Shown in pieces: positions 43,895-53,944 of a DNA stretch of 64,000 nucleotides. The DNA lies in assembly GCA_029953675.1 (NCBI GenBank), contig JAMWBK010000010.1, forward strand, positions 1,626,455 through 1,690,454, written 5' to 3'. Positions within the stretch are counted from its first letter, which is position 1. The number at the start of each line of letters is the position of its first letter. The notes under the pieces are model-generated. The model did not search any database. It was not told the origin of the DNA and was given only the letters and a program-made list of their open reading frames with translations. The translations under genes were made by a program, and so were the position numbers. The DNA comes from Rhodosorus marinus (Eukaryota > Rhodophyta > Stylonematophyceae > Stylonematales > Stylonemataceae).

Positions 43895-44280
43895 GTGTAA
43901 ACCCAGACATATGTGCAGACCGCAGACTATGTTGCAGAGCCATATGATGCCTCTTAAGGCTTCACGAAGAGCCAGAAACTCAACCACACGGGTTGAAGTT
44001 GCGTTCAGTCTGCTGCATTGCTGGACAGCTTTGGGGGTCGGTCTGTGGACGTGCTCGGATTCGCATACGCAGATGAGGTACTGTACTTGAAAGCATTAAG
44101 GGTTGACTACCAATCAACTAGGCTCCAGTTCGAAATGATGTACTTCTCTGTCAGGTACCGAGCAGGAGCAAGTCGCACGTGTCTACTGAGGAGTACCTGT
44201 GCAGCTTCCGTTGGATTCATCAAAAATAGTAACTTAGTCATTGGCAGGATGGTAGGTGCTGGAAGGGTTATCTGGGTCAC
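43895..44280 (-). pseudogene. Possible copia RNase H remnant inside the NL-C 5' region
   Basis: The minus-strand translation includes a stretch like STRVVEFLALREALRGIIWL, recalling the 'STTEAEYxALSEAxxExxWL' part of Ty1/copia RNase H. Its base composition differs from the GT-rich NL-C leader on both sides. Frames are broken and the call is weak. Confidence 0.3.
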
Positions 44281-44520
44281 CTAATCAATCTGGGGTTTTG
44301 TTTCTTTTTCGGTCGCGAGCGTGTTCGTTTACGGGAAGCACTTCCTCTGGTACGCCTTCCCCTCGATTTTCCGCGGTGCGTCGTTTGCTTTTGCCACTAC
44401 TTCTGTCTTCCGGGTGGGTGTGTTGCGGGGCCTTTCCTATTTGGGTTGGGTTTGGTCGATTATTCTCTCGGTGCGGTTTCATATTGGTGGTGCAACGTTT
44501 CTTTTGCGCATTCCCTCAGG

Positions 44521-45948
44521 ATGGTAGGGATATCTCCGCGCTCGACGGAGCCTCCTCCCAAGGAGGCACTGCCAGGTGGGGGACTCTGTGTTCGCCTCAG
44601 CTGCGGCACGTTTTCTTCCGAGGTTGACTTGGAAGGCGCTTCTGGCACCCAGGCGCGTGCACTTATCTCCGCTGTCACCAGCCTGATCACGGCTGCGAGT
44701 GATCGTGGAGTGCTCCCTCAGCTCACCCAGAAGCTAGGTGGGCTGGAATCGGGATTGGTGGCCAGGTCAAATTCAAATTCGGACGAGAATTTGAATTGCC
44801 CCAGAGTGGCAGCGTTGGCTGAAGGCAGTCAACATCCGGTCAATCAACATGAACCTGTCCCGGGACAGGCGAGGGCTGTTGCTTCTGCGCGGGACAGTAC
44901 GACGTTGGGGAGCGGCAGGCCGGGCCAAAACGCGCTTCAGCGCTCGGGGACTCGAGGCAATGGTGGTGGTGACTGTGCGGCAACCGGTGTGGAGGAGACT
45001 GCAGCTGTGGACTTCCCTCTCTTGGACCAGCCCTCAGGTGGTCACCAGCTCCCGGCTAATGCGGGGGCACGTGGTGGCCGCAAGGGGGGCGCTTCGTACG
45101 CATCAGTCTTGCGGAAGGGCACCACTGCCACACGTACGGCGGCTATGCTCCGTTTCATACCATCTCGCGACCCTCAGGATGGACCTGTGGAGACCACTCT
45201 CCAATTTCTGTGGGTGCGAAATGTCCGGCCCCAGACTACACGAGGACAGGTTCCGTCTATGCGAGACTTCCGGGACACTTTTGCGGAATCGTTAGGGTGC
45301 AGCCGGGGTGATTTCTTCTTCGCAAACTATGAGGGCCGCGACGTGCTGTTTTTGGTCTCCGCAACCGCCGCCAAGTACCTGGAGGCCTAGCTGGCGAAGC
45401 CTACCGAGCAGTGGCCTGAGAGCGCCCGGTGGCCTGAGAGCGCCCGGTGGCTGCGCTGCAACCCGCAGGTGGTTTTGCACTTGGATTTTGACCGTTTCTC
45501 GGGCAATTTCCTGTCTCCGGGAGAAACGGCAGGGCTCTCTGAGCATGAGAGCAGCGTGAAGGCGGCAGCGATCCATTGGCTACGGATTCAGCGCCTTGAG
45601 AGGATCTTGTTGGAGCGGTTCCGGTCGGGCCCTCGTCACCTGCGCATGGCGGTTTCCAGTTTCCTCGATCTGGAGAGGCGACTTGTGCTGACTTCGCGCT
45701 ACAAGACAGAGCTGCAGCGGGTGGGGATTTTGGAGGGCTCTGCTTCCAGCACTACTTCCAGCGAGAGTGGTGAGGCAGGGGAGCAGACTGAGGGCATGGC
45801 GGTGGTGGACGCCCAGGTTACTTTGCTGAAGCCCGCGGGATCCGTTCCGCGAGCCTCGCGGAGTGGGCGGCTCACGACCTTGGTGCGGATAGGAGGTAAG
45901 AGAGCGAGGACCGACTCCCCCGGGTCTAAGGGGGAGAAGCACGATTAG
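44521..45948 (+). pseudogene. NL-C ORF1 with one in-frame TAG
   Basis: From ATG 44521 the frame runs to TAG at 45388-45390 and then stays open in the same frame to 45948. The N-terminal half is low complexity (Gly/Ser/Arg). A conserved central block (QFLWVRNVRPQT, SLGCSRGDFFFANYEGRDVLF) is followed by HLDFDRFSGNF, a long helix (WLRIQRLERILLERFRSG) and a basic C-terminus with GKRARTDSPG. Its order of blocks parallels NL-B ORF1 (TLRNVRPPR, GIPSSYVAHVDFIASHACLL). An 18-base unit (WPESAR twice) is tandemly duplicated just after the stop. Confidence 0.75.
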
Positions 45949-45979
45949 CGCTCCAGGCACGGCTGCGAGGTCGCAGCCT

Positions 45980-48900
45980 ATGGATCTACAGTCTTATGTC
46001 CTGAAGGAGGGCGGAGACTGGGGCATTTGGCGTACGCGTTTTCGGAGTTGGCTCCGGCGGTGGATTTCTTTGGAAGGAGGCTCGCTTCCCCTCCGTGGGG
46101 GCATTCCCCCAGTCGTCCTTCCTCGTGGAGACCTTCTAGTAGCTGGAACCATTCTCGATTTCATCTTCACGAGCCTGGCTCGCAACATTCGGGACACAGT
46201 CATTTGGGTTTTTCTGGGGGTCATGCCGCGGCTGATTCTGGCCCCCATTCACACATCGGAGCGCAGATGGCGAGTACGAGACCGACTGGCCCTGTTCTTG
46301 AGGGGAGACTTCGAAGTACTACAGCGCAGCTATTTGGCGTCGTCAGCACCATCCGTCCGTCGGACTCGGCATGGCACAGTGTCGCCCGTGCCGGCTCGAG
46401 TACAGAAATTGGTAGCAGCGGGCGATTTAAGTCGAGCGGCGCGGGTTTTGGAGGGCCAGGCGCCTGTCCTCCCCTACGATGATAGTCTCGCGCAGACGGT
46501 GTCGTCTTTGTTCCCTGAGTCCGACGTGGATTTGTCCCCTGAATTCGAGGTATTCTTGGACCGTCCGGAGTTGGCCAGGTTTCGCATCGATCTGACGCTC
46601 AGTGAGTCTGACCTGGAGGATTTGCTTCGTACCTCGCGTCGGGGACGCTGTCCCGGACCCTCCGGACTAAGAACAGAGCTATTGCAGGCCCTGAGCCAGC
46701 CTGGCCAGAGCGCGCTTCTGAGGATCCTTAACAAGTTGTTCCAGGGCGTATCGGGTGCGTCTGCGCCATGGGAACATCTCCGGCAGGCACAGCTTTGCTT
46801 GCTCACGAAACCTGACCACCAGCCGGCCCTGCCCACCCGCGTCTCCGGCCGATCGGGATGGTGGAGAGCCTACGGAAGTTAGCCGGGAGGTGGCTATGCC
46901 AGCGCCTTCGCCAGCGCGTCACAGCTTTTATGGCGCCCTTGCAAGTAGGGGTGGGATTTTCTGGGGGTTGCGAACTGATCACCCATGGGATCGAGCTAGA
47001 ACGCGCCAGTAGGCCGGAGTGGGGAGTCTTGGTGGTTGATTTCCGGAACGCATTCAACAGCGTGTCGCGGACGCATGCGCTAGAGGTGCTCCGACGTGTG
47101 TTTCCGGAGGCGTGGCCGTTTCTATTGGGTATTTACGGAGGGGAGAGCCTCCCCTACTTGACAACGGAGGGCACTGTTTTTCAAGCACATACTGGCGTCC
47201 AACAAGGCGAGCCTTGCGGAGCTCTTCTTCATGCCTGTGCCCTACAGCTCATACTTTTACGTCTTTCGACTGAGGTCTCGGATCTTCGAATCTGCGCGTA
47301 CCACGATGACGTAACATTGCTGGGCACCCCTGACACCCTGGCTAGGGGACTGACCGCGATCGAAGCGATTGCACGTCGCGTCGGTTTGACTGTGGAAACA
47401 GAAAAATGTCGCTTTCTCCCCGCGAGGGACGTGTCGCTGAACTCTCTGCCACCCACTCTGCGACTAATCAGCGAACGTGAAGGGTTCGAACACCACGGCG
47501 TCGGATTGGGGACTGACAACTTTGTCCAAGCATCCTGCGAGCGAGTTTTGGCACGGCACAAGCAACTCACCGACGCCATTGAGCACCTACCCGACAGCAT
47601 GCTGCAATCGGCCTGCTTGCTTTCCCGCTTTTGTGCCGGTCCCAGACTCAACTACTGGTTGCGCAGCCTGCCTCCAGCTTGGGGCTCGTGGATCGCGGCT
47701 AAAGCCGACGAAATGACCCTGCAACACTGGGGAACGCTCTTGGATGAGCCCCTCGATCTTGAAGCTGCTCCCGACAGGGACTTAATTCGTGCACAGAGCG
47801 CTCTACCGTTGCGATTAGGGGGATTCGGCGTCGCAGACCGTGGGCTGGTATGCTCGCCAGCGGCGGTTGCCTCCTGGGCTACCGCGCTGCGAACGTTGGT
47901 GACCTTCCGGATGCGAAGTGCCTGCCTCTTGGCTCGAGCTTTGACCAACGAGGATCCAGTGACCCTGCCGCCCCCGCTTTTGACAATTTATGATGGTCTT
48001 CAACACGCGTTCAGGAGGTGCAACGCCGTGCCGGACGCAAATCGGTCCCGCTTTCGTTCCTGGAGGGAGCTGTTATGGGGACGAGCTGGAAGCGATTGAG
48101 GATTGTCCCCTCGACCGAGTTCTTGCCGATGACGGAGAGGCTAGCCCCGGGTCCCCTGTTGCAGACTACCCGGGTTTGAGCCGATTGTGGAGCTCCCGCA
48201 CTGATGTGATTCAACATAGCCTCACCTGGGGCCAACACAGTGCCGCTCACACAGTCATGCTCAATTCTCCTCTCACGCCGCCTACCACTGCCGCTCGTCT
48301 CCGCGGCATGGGAGGCCACCTCTCGCACTTGTGGTTAACCACTCTACCGTCGTCATTGAGTCATCGTCTCGATGCTTTCCAGTTCCGTTCTGCCGCACGC
48401 ATCTATCTCGGTTTGCCACAGGCTCCGTGGCACTCTAATCGGCCGTCTTTCTGTCAGGGATGTGAGAGCCGGATTGACGCTTGTGGCTACCACTTCCTGG
48501 GTTCCTGCGGACTGTTGCGAGGTCTCCGTACGAGGCGTCACACTCGCCTCAAGTACATCCTCAGCGAATCTTTGACTCGGATAGGGCATACGGTTGAGGT
48601 TGAGTCGGAACTGCCCAGATCCATCTCGGACTCTGCACCGCCCCGTTGTATAGCCGATCTCCTCGTCTCCGACGCTGCTGCCAGACGCTCAACATATGTG
48701 GACCTTGCGATTACCTGCCCCGTGGCCAGCGCCCACCTCACCGCAGCCGCCCGCCGCCGGGGGGCCGCGGCTTCAGCCCTTCGAAGAGTTAAGGAACGAC
48801 GGTATGCTGAGAGCATGGCCAGTCTGCCTTGCGCTGAGGGTCGCTCTCACCGGTTCCAGCCATTCATTGTGGAAAGCTTTGGTCACGTCGATAAGTCGGG

Positions 48901-49057
48901 TTTAGAGTGGTTGCGGAAATGTTTTGCTGAGCATCCTACTGAATATTTGGCGCTCTTGAGGCGTTTAAGTGTCTCCCTTTGGCGATATTCCAGCGACATG
49001 CTTTCCGAGGCGCGCCATCGGCGCCTGGGGTTGCATGCTTCCCTCCCTAGTTATTAG
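45980..49057 (+). pseudogene. NL-C ORF2: reverse transcriptase plus restriction-like endonuclease, two frameshifts
   Basis: Frames 45980-46850, 46855-48085 and 48085-49057 join into one polyprotein; the breaks lie near 46840 (in RVxRPIG) and 48085. Reverse transcriptase motifs are CPGPSGLRTELLQ, LVVDFRNAFNSVSR (catalytic Asp), HTGVQQGEPCGALLHA and RICAYHDDVTLLG. A later conserved block is LPLRLGGFGVADRGLV. The C-terminus has a C-x2-C...H...C finger (FCQGCESRIDACGYHFLGSC), then CIADLLVSDAAARRSTYVDLAI, a restriction-like endonuclease core with AD and D in place of PD...D. No APE endonuclease is seen at the N-terminus. Confidence 0.82.
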
Positions 49058-49125
49058 TTCATCTTCACGCCTTGCGTAGCGCTTCAGGCTATGCTAGTAA
49101 AGTCCAGTCCAGTAAAGTCCAGTAT

Positions 49126-49637
49126 GAGGGGGGAAAGAACGAAGTCCCCAACGTAGTCCCTAGCCTCGGTTTTCAACGGCTTTGCTTTAGGTAAATGGAT
49201 ACTGCAGGGGAAAACATTCCATCCGCATTTCATGTCGCTCTCCCCCCACCCCAGACTGATATTCAATTTTGTCCTGCGAAGCGCCTAACGGCCATGATGC
49301 AATGATACTCCCCCCTTATAAACCGTTTGTCTCCAATCGTTGCTTGCCGGTTTAGGTTTCTAGCTGTAGAGTATGCATTTGGATGCTGGAGGCGGGATCT
49401 TCGTTGTGCTTTGCTTAGCCTGCTTTTTCCGCTCACATGTCTTTGTTTCAGTCCCCGAGGAGACTGAAAATCCATTTCATTTGTTCTTGGAACAAAAAAA
49501 AAACGCCGACGACGGCAAAAAGCCGTTGGCGCAAAAAAGCCCGTTGGCGCAAAAAAAGCCGTTGCAAGCAAATCTTCGGTTATGATGGGTATCCCACGGG
49601 GGTACGTTTTTTCTTTTTCGAAGGATGTCTTGGAGGC
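49126..49637. other. Unassigned spacer between NL-C and NL-D
   Basis: GC-balanced sequence with an internal short repeat (GCCGTTGGCGCAAAAAA, near 49520-49560). No coding assignment. It does not continue NL-B ORF1, so the right flank of NL-C is rearranged or replaced. Confidence 0.5.
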
Positions 49638-49649
49638 TACGTTAGTCTG

Positions 49650-51540
49650 AAACGGCACCGTCAGACACGATGGCATTCACCTCTACTTGATTCCCATTGG
49701 CACAAGGAGCTACATGCAAGCATGTAGCCACCCGCCACACATGCGGAGGATACAACGCGAGCAGGAGAAGCTTGTGCACGAAATAATACGATCCCCTACG
49801 GGTCGCCGTCCTTCGTTGAAGGCGAGTTGCTGCAGCTCCTCGGTAAGCACAGACAGCTGGTTGCAGAGCTTCGACGGCTACCTCCGGGCTTTCTCCAGTG
49901 CTCGTTGTTGCTGTTTCGGTATTGTTGCAGTCAGCGGTTAACCTATTGGCTTCGCTCACTTCCAACTCATTGGGGCCGGTGGTTGGCCACTCGTGCGGAT
50001 GCTGAAAGTTTCCGTGACCTGGGGTATTTTCTCGATGAAGAGCTGAGCGCTCTGCCGCGACCCACCTGTGATGTTGTGCGCGCCCAGGTAGGCCTCCCAT
50101 TGAGATTGGGGGGACTGGGCCTCTGCAATCGTGTTGTGGTCCAACCTGCAGCCGCAGTAGGGGCCTGGGGAACCGCACTTCCCACTTTGAGCAGCTTGGG
50201 TATCTCGAAGTTCCGCAATTTGATGGCGAGCCTCTCGCGGGGTGTCTTGCTTCCCAGCGTACCGGAAAGCGCCCAAGACTTGTTTCTGGAGCTCCAAACC
50301 GCCCTGAACTCCTGTACTAGTCTCCCCGAAACCGTTCAACCCCGTCTTCCTGACTGGCGAGCTGTATTTGACCGCTCTCGAGGCTCCGCCCCGGGGATTC
50401 GTCCTGCGCCTGAACCTGTTCTAGGGGAGATTGACCCAGTGGTTGCCGCAGAAGAAGAAGTTCCAGTTGATCCTCCTGATGATTCCCAGCGCGCTGGGAG
50501 CCGAGCTCAAGCACGCACGGATGCGCTGCAAAATATCCTTTCTTGGGACTTGCACCGTGCTGCATATGGCCGACTCCTCGCGCAGATGGTCTCATCTTCT
50601 CGCGCTCGCGCCCGCCTACGTAGTCTTGGAGGGGTTCTTAGCTCTCAGTGGCTCATGACCGTACCAGCCTTTCCGCCACTCACACTGTCGGATTTCGAAG
50701 TGCGTACTTCACTGCGCTTATACCTCGGCTTACAGCAGCCCCCTTGGCCGTACGAGATGGGTTCGTCGTGCCCTCTCTGCTCTCAGACTGAAGACAACGC
50801 AGATTTTGGCGCCCACCTGCTCGCTAGTTGCCCGGCGGTGAAAGGTGCTCGAACCCGCCGCCACACACGGATCTTGAACCTGTTATACCGGGAACTTCGG
50901 CCTATAGTCCAGCAAGCCGGTCTGGAAATCGAACGTGAGAAACCTTTACCCGTCGCGGACTTTCAAAATGATGAACGCCGTGTAGCCGACCTGGTGATAA
51001 CCTGTGACGACAGCCGCCGTACCACATACGTTGATCTTGCTGTTCCCAACCCTCAAGCTAGTCGTTATCTCCCGGCTGCGGGGGAGCGCCGTGGATCTGC
51101 CGCCGCCAGCATGAGACGCCGCAAAGAGATCAAATACGCGGGGGCTTTGTCTTCCCCTGGTGTTCGTGCTTCGGCACTAGCACATCGCTTGGTACCCCTG
51201 ATCATTGAGTGCTTTGGGTTCATGGACTCTGTTGGTTCTCGCTGGCTTCGGGAGTTGTTCCGCGAACGCCCTGACCGTCTTCAATCGTTGTTTACCCGCT
51301 TAAGTTTCCTGCTGTGGCGCATGAATGCCGCTTTGATGTTGGAGGCGCGAGTACTTCGCCGCGCTTAGTCTTTTTTTCCCCTCGGGGTTTTTTTTTTTTT
51401 CAGCCTCCGATTAAACCATTCATTCAAATAATACGATAGAGTTGAGAAGTCCGAAAGGGCTTTCTTCGACACATCCTTCCCCTCGGGCGTTTTTTTCTTT
51501 TAGCTGCCGATTAAATCATTCATTCAAATAAAAGTCCAGT
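49650..51540 (+). pseudogene. NL-D: 5'-truncated relative of NL-C, ORF2 C-terminal half
   Basis: Starts just after a TACGTTAGTCTG motif (49638-49650). With early frameshifts (LIPIGTRSYMQA, then LGKHRQLVAELRRLP from 49830) it runs open to the stop at 51366-51368. It matches NL-C ORF2 downstream of the catalytic box: LTYWLRSLPTHWGRWLA, LPLRLGGLGLCNRVVV, finger SCPLCSQTEDNADFGAHLLASC, and nuclease core RVADLVITCDDSRRTTYVDLAV. Divergence from NL-C marks it as a separate subfamily. Reverse transcriptase motifs are missing by truncation. Confidence 0.82.
51369..51540 (+). repeat. NL-D 3' tail, tandemly duplicated
   Basis: Two copies of a block of about 110 bases: CCCTCGGGGTTTTT...GATTAAACCATTCATTCAAATAATACG and CCCTCGGGCGTTTTT...GATTAAATCATTCATTCAAATAAAAG. 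Confidence 0.75.
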
Positions 51541-52052
51541 TTACACAGCCGTTCGCATGTGAAGCTTGGAGCTCTAGTGTCGGTCTGGGATGAGCCTGGG
51601 ATTATCGATAATGCTTGGGGTTCACCCAATAGGCGTACCCGAACTTCTACGAAAGCAAAGAACAGTTTTGGTTGTTGGATTAGGCGTTCCAACGGGTTGG
51701 GTGGGGGGGGTGAATCGCCTGACCTTCGAGGCTCCTTTATCTTTGGTTTGTTTTGCGGAATCTCTAGCCCCACACTGGCTGAAGCGAGGCAACGCGAAGG
51801 CCCAAACAGTGTAAACAGTGAAGGAATGCACACAGGCGGGAAATGGACCTTGAAACATGGAAAGTGGGCAAAAATCGAACAGCCCTCGTGCCCACCGCCA
51901 AATCCACCCATGCTCGTCGTAATTGCACAACTCTACTCAGGAGAATAAGTAAGCCTCTTGTTAAGGCTCAGTGAAGTCGAGAGCGGAGGCTTGGTAGATT
52001 TGGGGGTTTGTAGGAGAAAGAAGTTGGACACGGAGACAGGGGTTGAGGAGGG
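51541..52052. other. Upstream flank of the cysteine-rich gene
   Basis: No recognised gene. ORFs on both strands overlap fully, which suggests chance. Confidence 0.45.
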
Positions 52053-53129
52053 ATGGGGTCTTGCGCACTTGTAGCACTCGTACTGGCCGCGGTCCTTGCT
52101 GTCGTTCAATGTCAGGACTGCTCTAGTGATCCACGAAGCGGATTGTTTGAATATTCAGAGTTTTGTAGACCACTCCGTGACAGGAATGGGGTCCGATATG
52201 GTGAAGTATGTGCGGACACAAAGTTAAACAACAATACTGTGGCCGAGTTCCCCGCGAGCTGTATGAGACTCAAGTTCAGAGCTGATGAAGGATATCAACT
52301 CCATGAGCTGCGAGGAGGGGCGCACTTTGGTGAGCCTCCTGAAGAGCAGGATAGATTTACGTCCTACCGGGACATCGATAGACGGAAGTGTTTAAATCGG
52401 ATAGTAGACCCGGTTACGGTAGCCAGGATTCTCATCTGTCCGGAGGAATTAGCTGGAATGTCTGAGTGCTGCGGAGGAACTGTCAATGCAGTCGCGTACG
52501 CCATAGTCAGTTCAATCCCCGATGGTGAGGAAATCCGTGCTTTTCTCGGTGCCAACGAAGATACGGACGACCTATGTACGACACGAGAGGCAGACAACAC
52601 GACCTCCTGTACCGTTGAGATTCAGTGTGAGGCTTGCGCAGGGGATCAGTGCCGAGGGTTAGGGGGTGTTTGTTCGGCGATTGATGACCTTCGCTGCCCC
52701 TTTCCAACGGTATGTCGTTCTTTAATGCGCTGAACGTTTAGAACGAATCACGGAGGCCTTGAGTCCATCAGGACTGGTTTTCCTTCAGAAAAACGCGCTT
52801 GGGGTTATTCCATGCTTTACAAACGGAGGGATAGTGAGCGTGTTGCAAACGGCTGACAAGTTGCACCAACCTCTATGCGTTCTTTATGGTAGAAGCCCGT
52901 CAGAGCTGACGACGAAATATGCTCTTGTGAGGAGGAACAGTGCCCGTCGGGTACCTGCTCTAGGCTCGGTTTTACCCCGTGTTACTTCTCCACTGGAGCA
53001 CGTTGCAACAACCAAGCTGTAAGTCTAAGGAAAAGCTCAAGCTCCGTTTCCAGAACAATTCTGACAGAAGAGTGCATCCGTTTCTACTTGGACCTCGCGG
53101 GCATCTGTGCGTCTACTAACCTCGTCTAG
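52053..53129 (+). CDS. Secreted cysteine-rich protein of unknown family (2 exons)
   Basis: Exon 1 is 52053-52709 and exon 2 is 52893-53129; the 183-base intron has GTATGT...TATGGTAG ends, phase 0. The 297-residue product begins with a signal peptide (MGSCALVALVLAAVLAVVQC). The mature part holds more than 20 cysteines, including GMSECCGG and CEACAGDQCRGLGGVC. Exon 2 continues the pattern (CSCEEEQCPSGTC, CYFSTGARC), which supports the splice. A strong GTAAGT near 53021 could end exon 2 earlier. Short segments (LKFRADEGYQLHELRGGAHFG) recall beta-sandwich domains of extracellular proteins, but no family was recognised. It is probably a cell-wall or extracellular protein. Confidence 0.65.
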
Positions 53130-53864
53130 TTTGGATTTTCGGGCTTTGTGGGAAATACTTTATTCGGATGCGATTGCTGCAATCCGGGGACCTCGTGTAT
53201 TGACGAACAGACTGACTGGTGTGTCCTCCATAGCGAATTTCCTTGCCCTGGCTCATCTGTACGTGACGAACCTCCGACTTTGTGACACTCCTGCTCACGA
53301 TTTTGCTCTCGTTGTGGACGCACTTTTCTTCCACCTTCGACGATAACGGAGTCGGCCCTTTTTCTTCCTATGTCCCTCTGCCTTAGGTTGCATTCGCCGG
53401 GAACAGAGGATTCTGCACGTGCCTTGAGCCGTAACGGAGGATCCTGCACGTGCGCCTCGTAAAACTTCACTTGGCAGCTGCCTACTGCAGACTAGCGTTT
53501 ACGACTAGCGTAAAACTGTACCTTTTACGTATGCGGAAACACTCCAAAACAATGCAGTTGGTTTCGTAGGTTTATCAAGAAAGCCGTGGAGTGTATTTCT
53601 TCACCCGTAGGAGCTACTAAGGCGACTTCTATTTGCACAAGAAGATAGAAGTGTATTCAAGGGGTCCCTATTGCTACAAGAAAGCATGCGAGATAGAGGC
53701 TTATTTAGAGACGAGAGTGTTTGTCCTAAGCAAGAACAACACAGCCAACACATAGCATTGGCCATGGTTGCCATTTCAATCCGATAAAAAATTATCCGAT
53801 TTCGTGTGTAAGTATGGGACTTGAATGTCGTAATACATATGTAACTGTAATCTTTGCAGTAACC
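53130..53864. other. Spacer with a short NL-B tail fragment
   Basis: No gene recognised. TTGGCAGCTGCCTACTGCAGACTAGCG (53471-53497) matches the NL-B 3' tail at 53881 in the same orientation, suggesting a tiny truncated insertion. Confidence 0.5.
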
Positions 53865-53944
53865 GTAAACTTTACTGGGCAGCTGCCTACTGCAGTGCAA
53901 CACTACCTCTAATCCTATCTAGGGTGAAGTGTACTGGAACTCCG

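Larger units (their letters stand above)
43615..49125 (+). mobile_element. NL-C non-LTR retrotransposon, nearly full length
   Basis: A plus-strand element inserted in NL-B ORF1. It has a 5' region with a T10 run (43630), ORF1 (44521-45948), ORF2 (45980-49057) and a 3' UTR ending CTATGCTAGTAAAGTCCAGTCCAGTAAAGTCCAG. The 3' end is a short (CCAGTAAAGT)-like repeat, not poly(A). The 5' boundary is approximate. It has frameshifts and an in-frame stop, so it is probably inactive. Confidence 0.8.
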
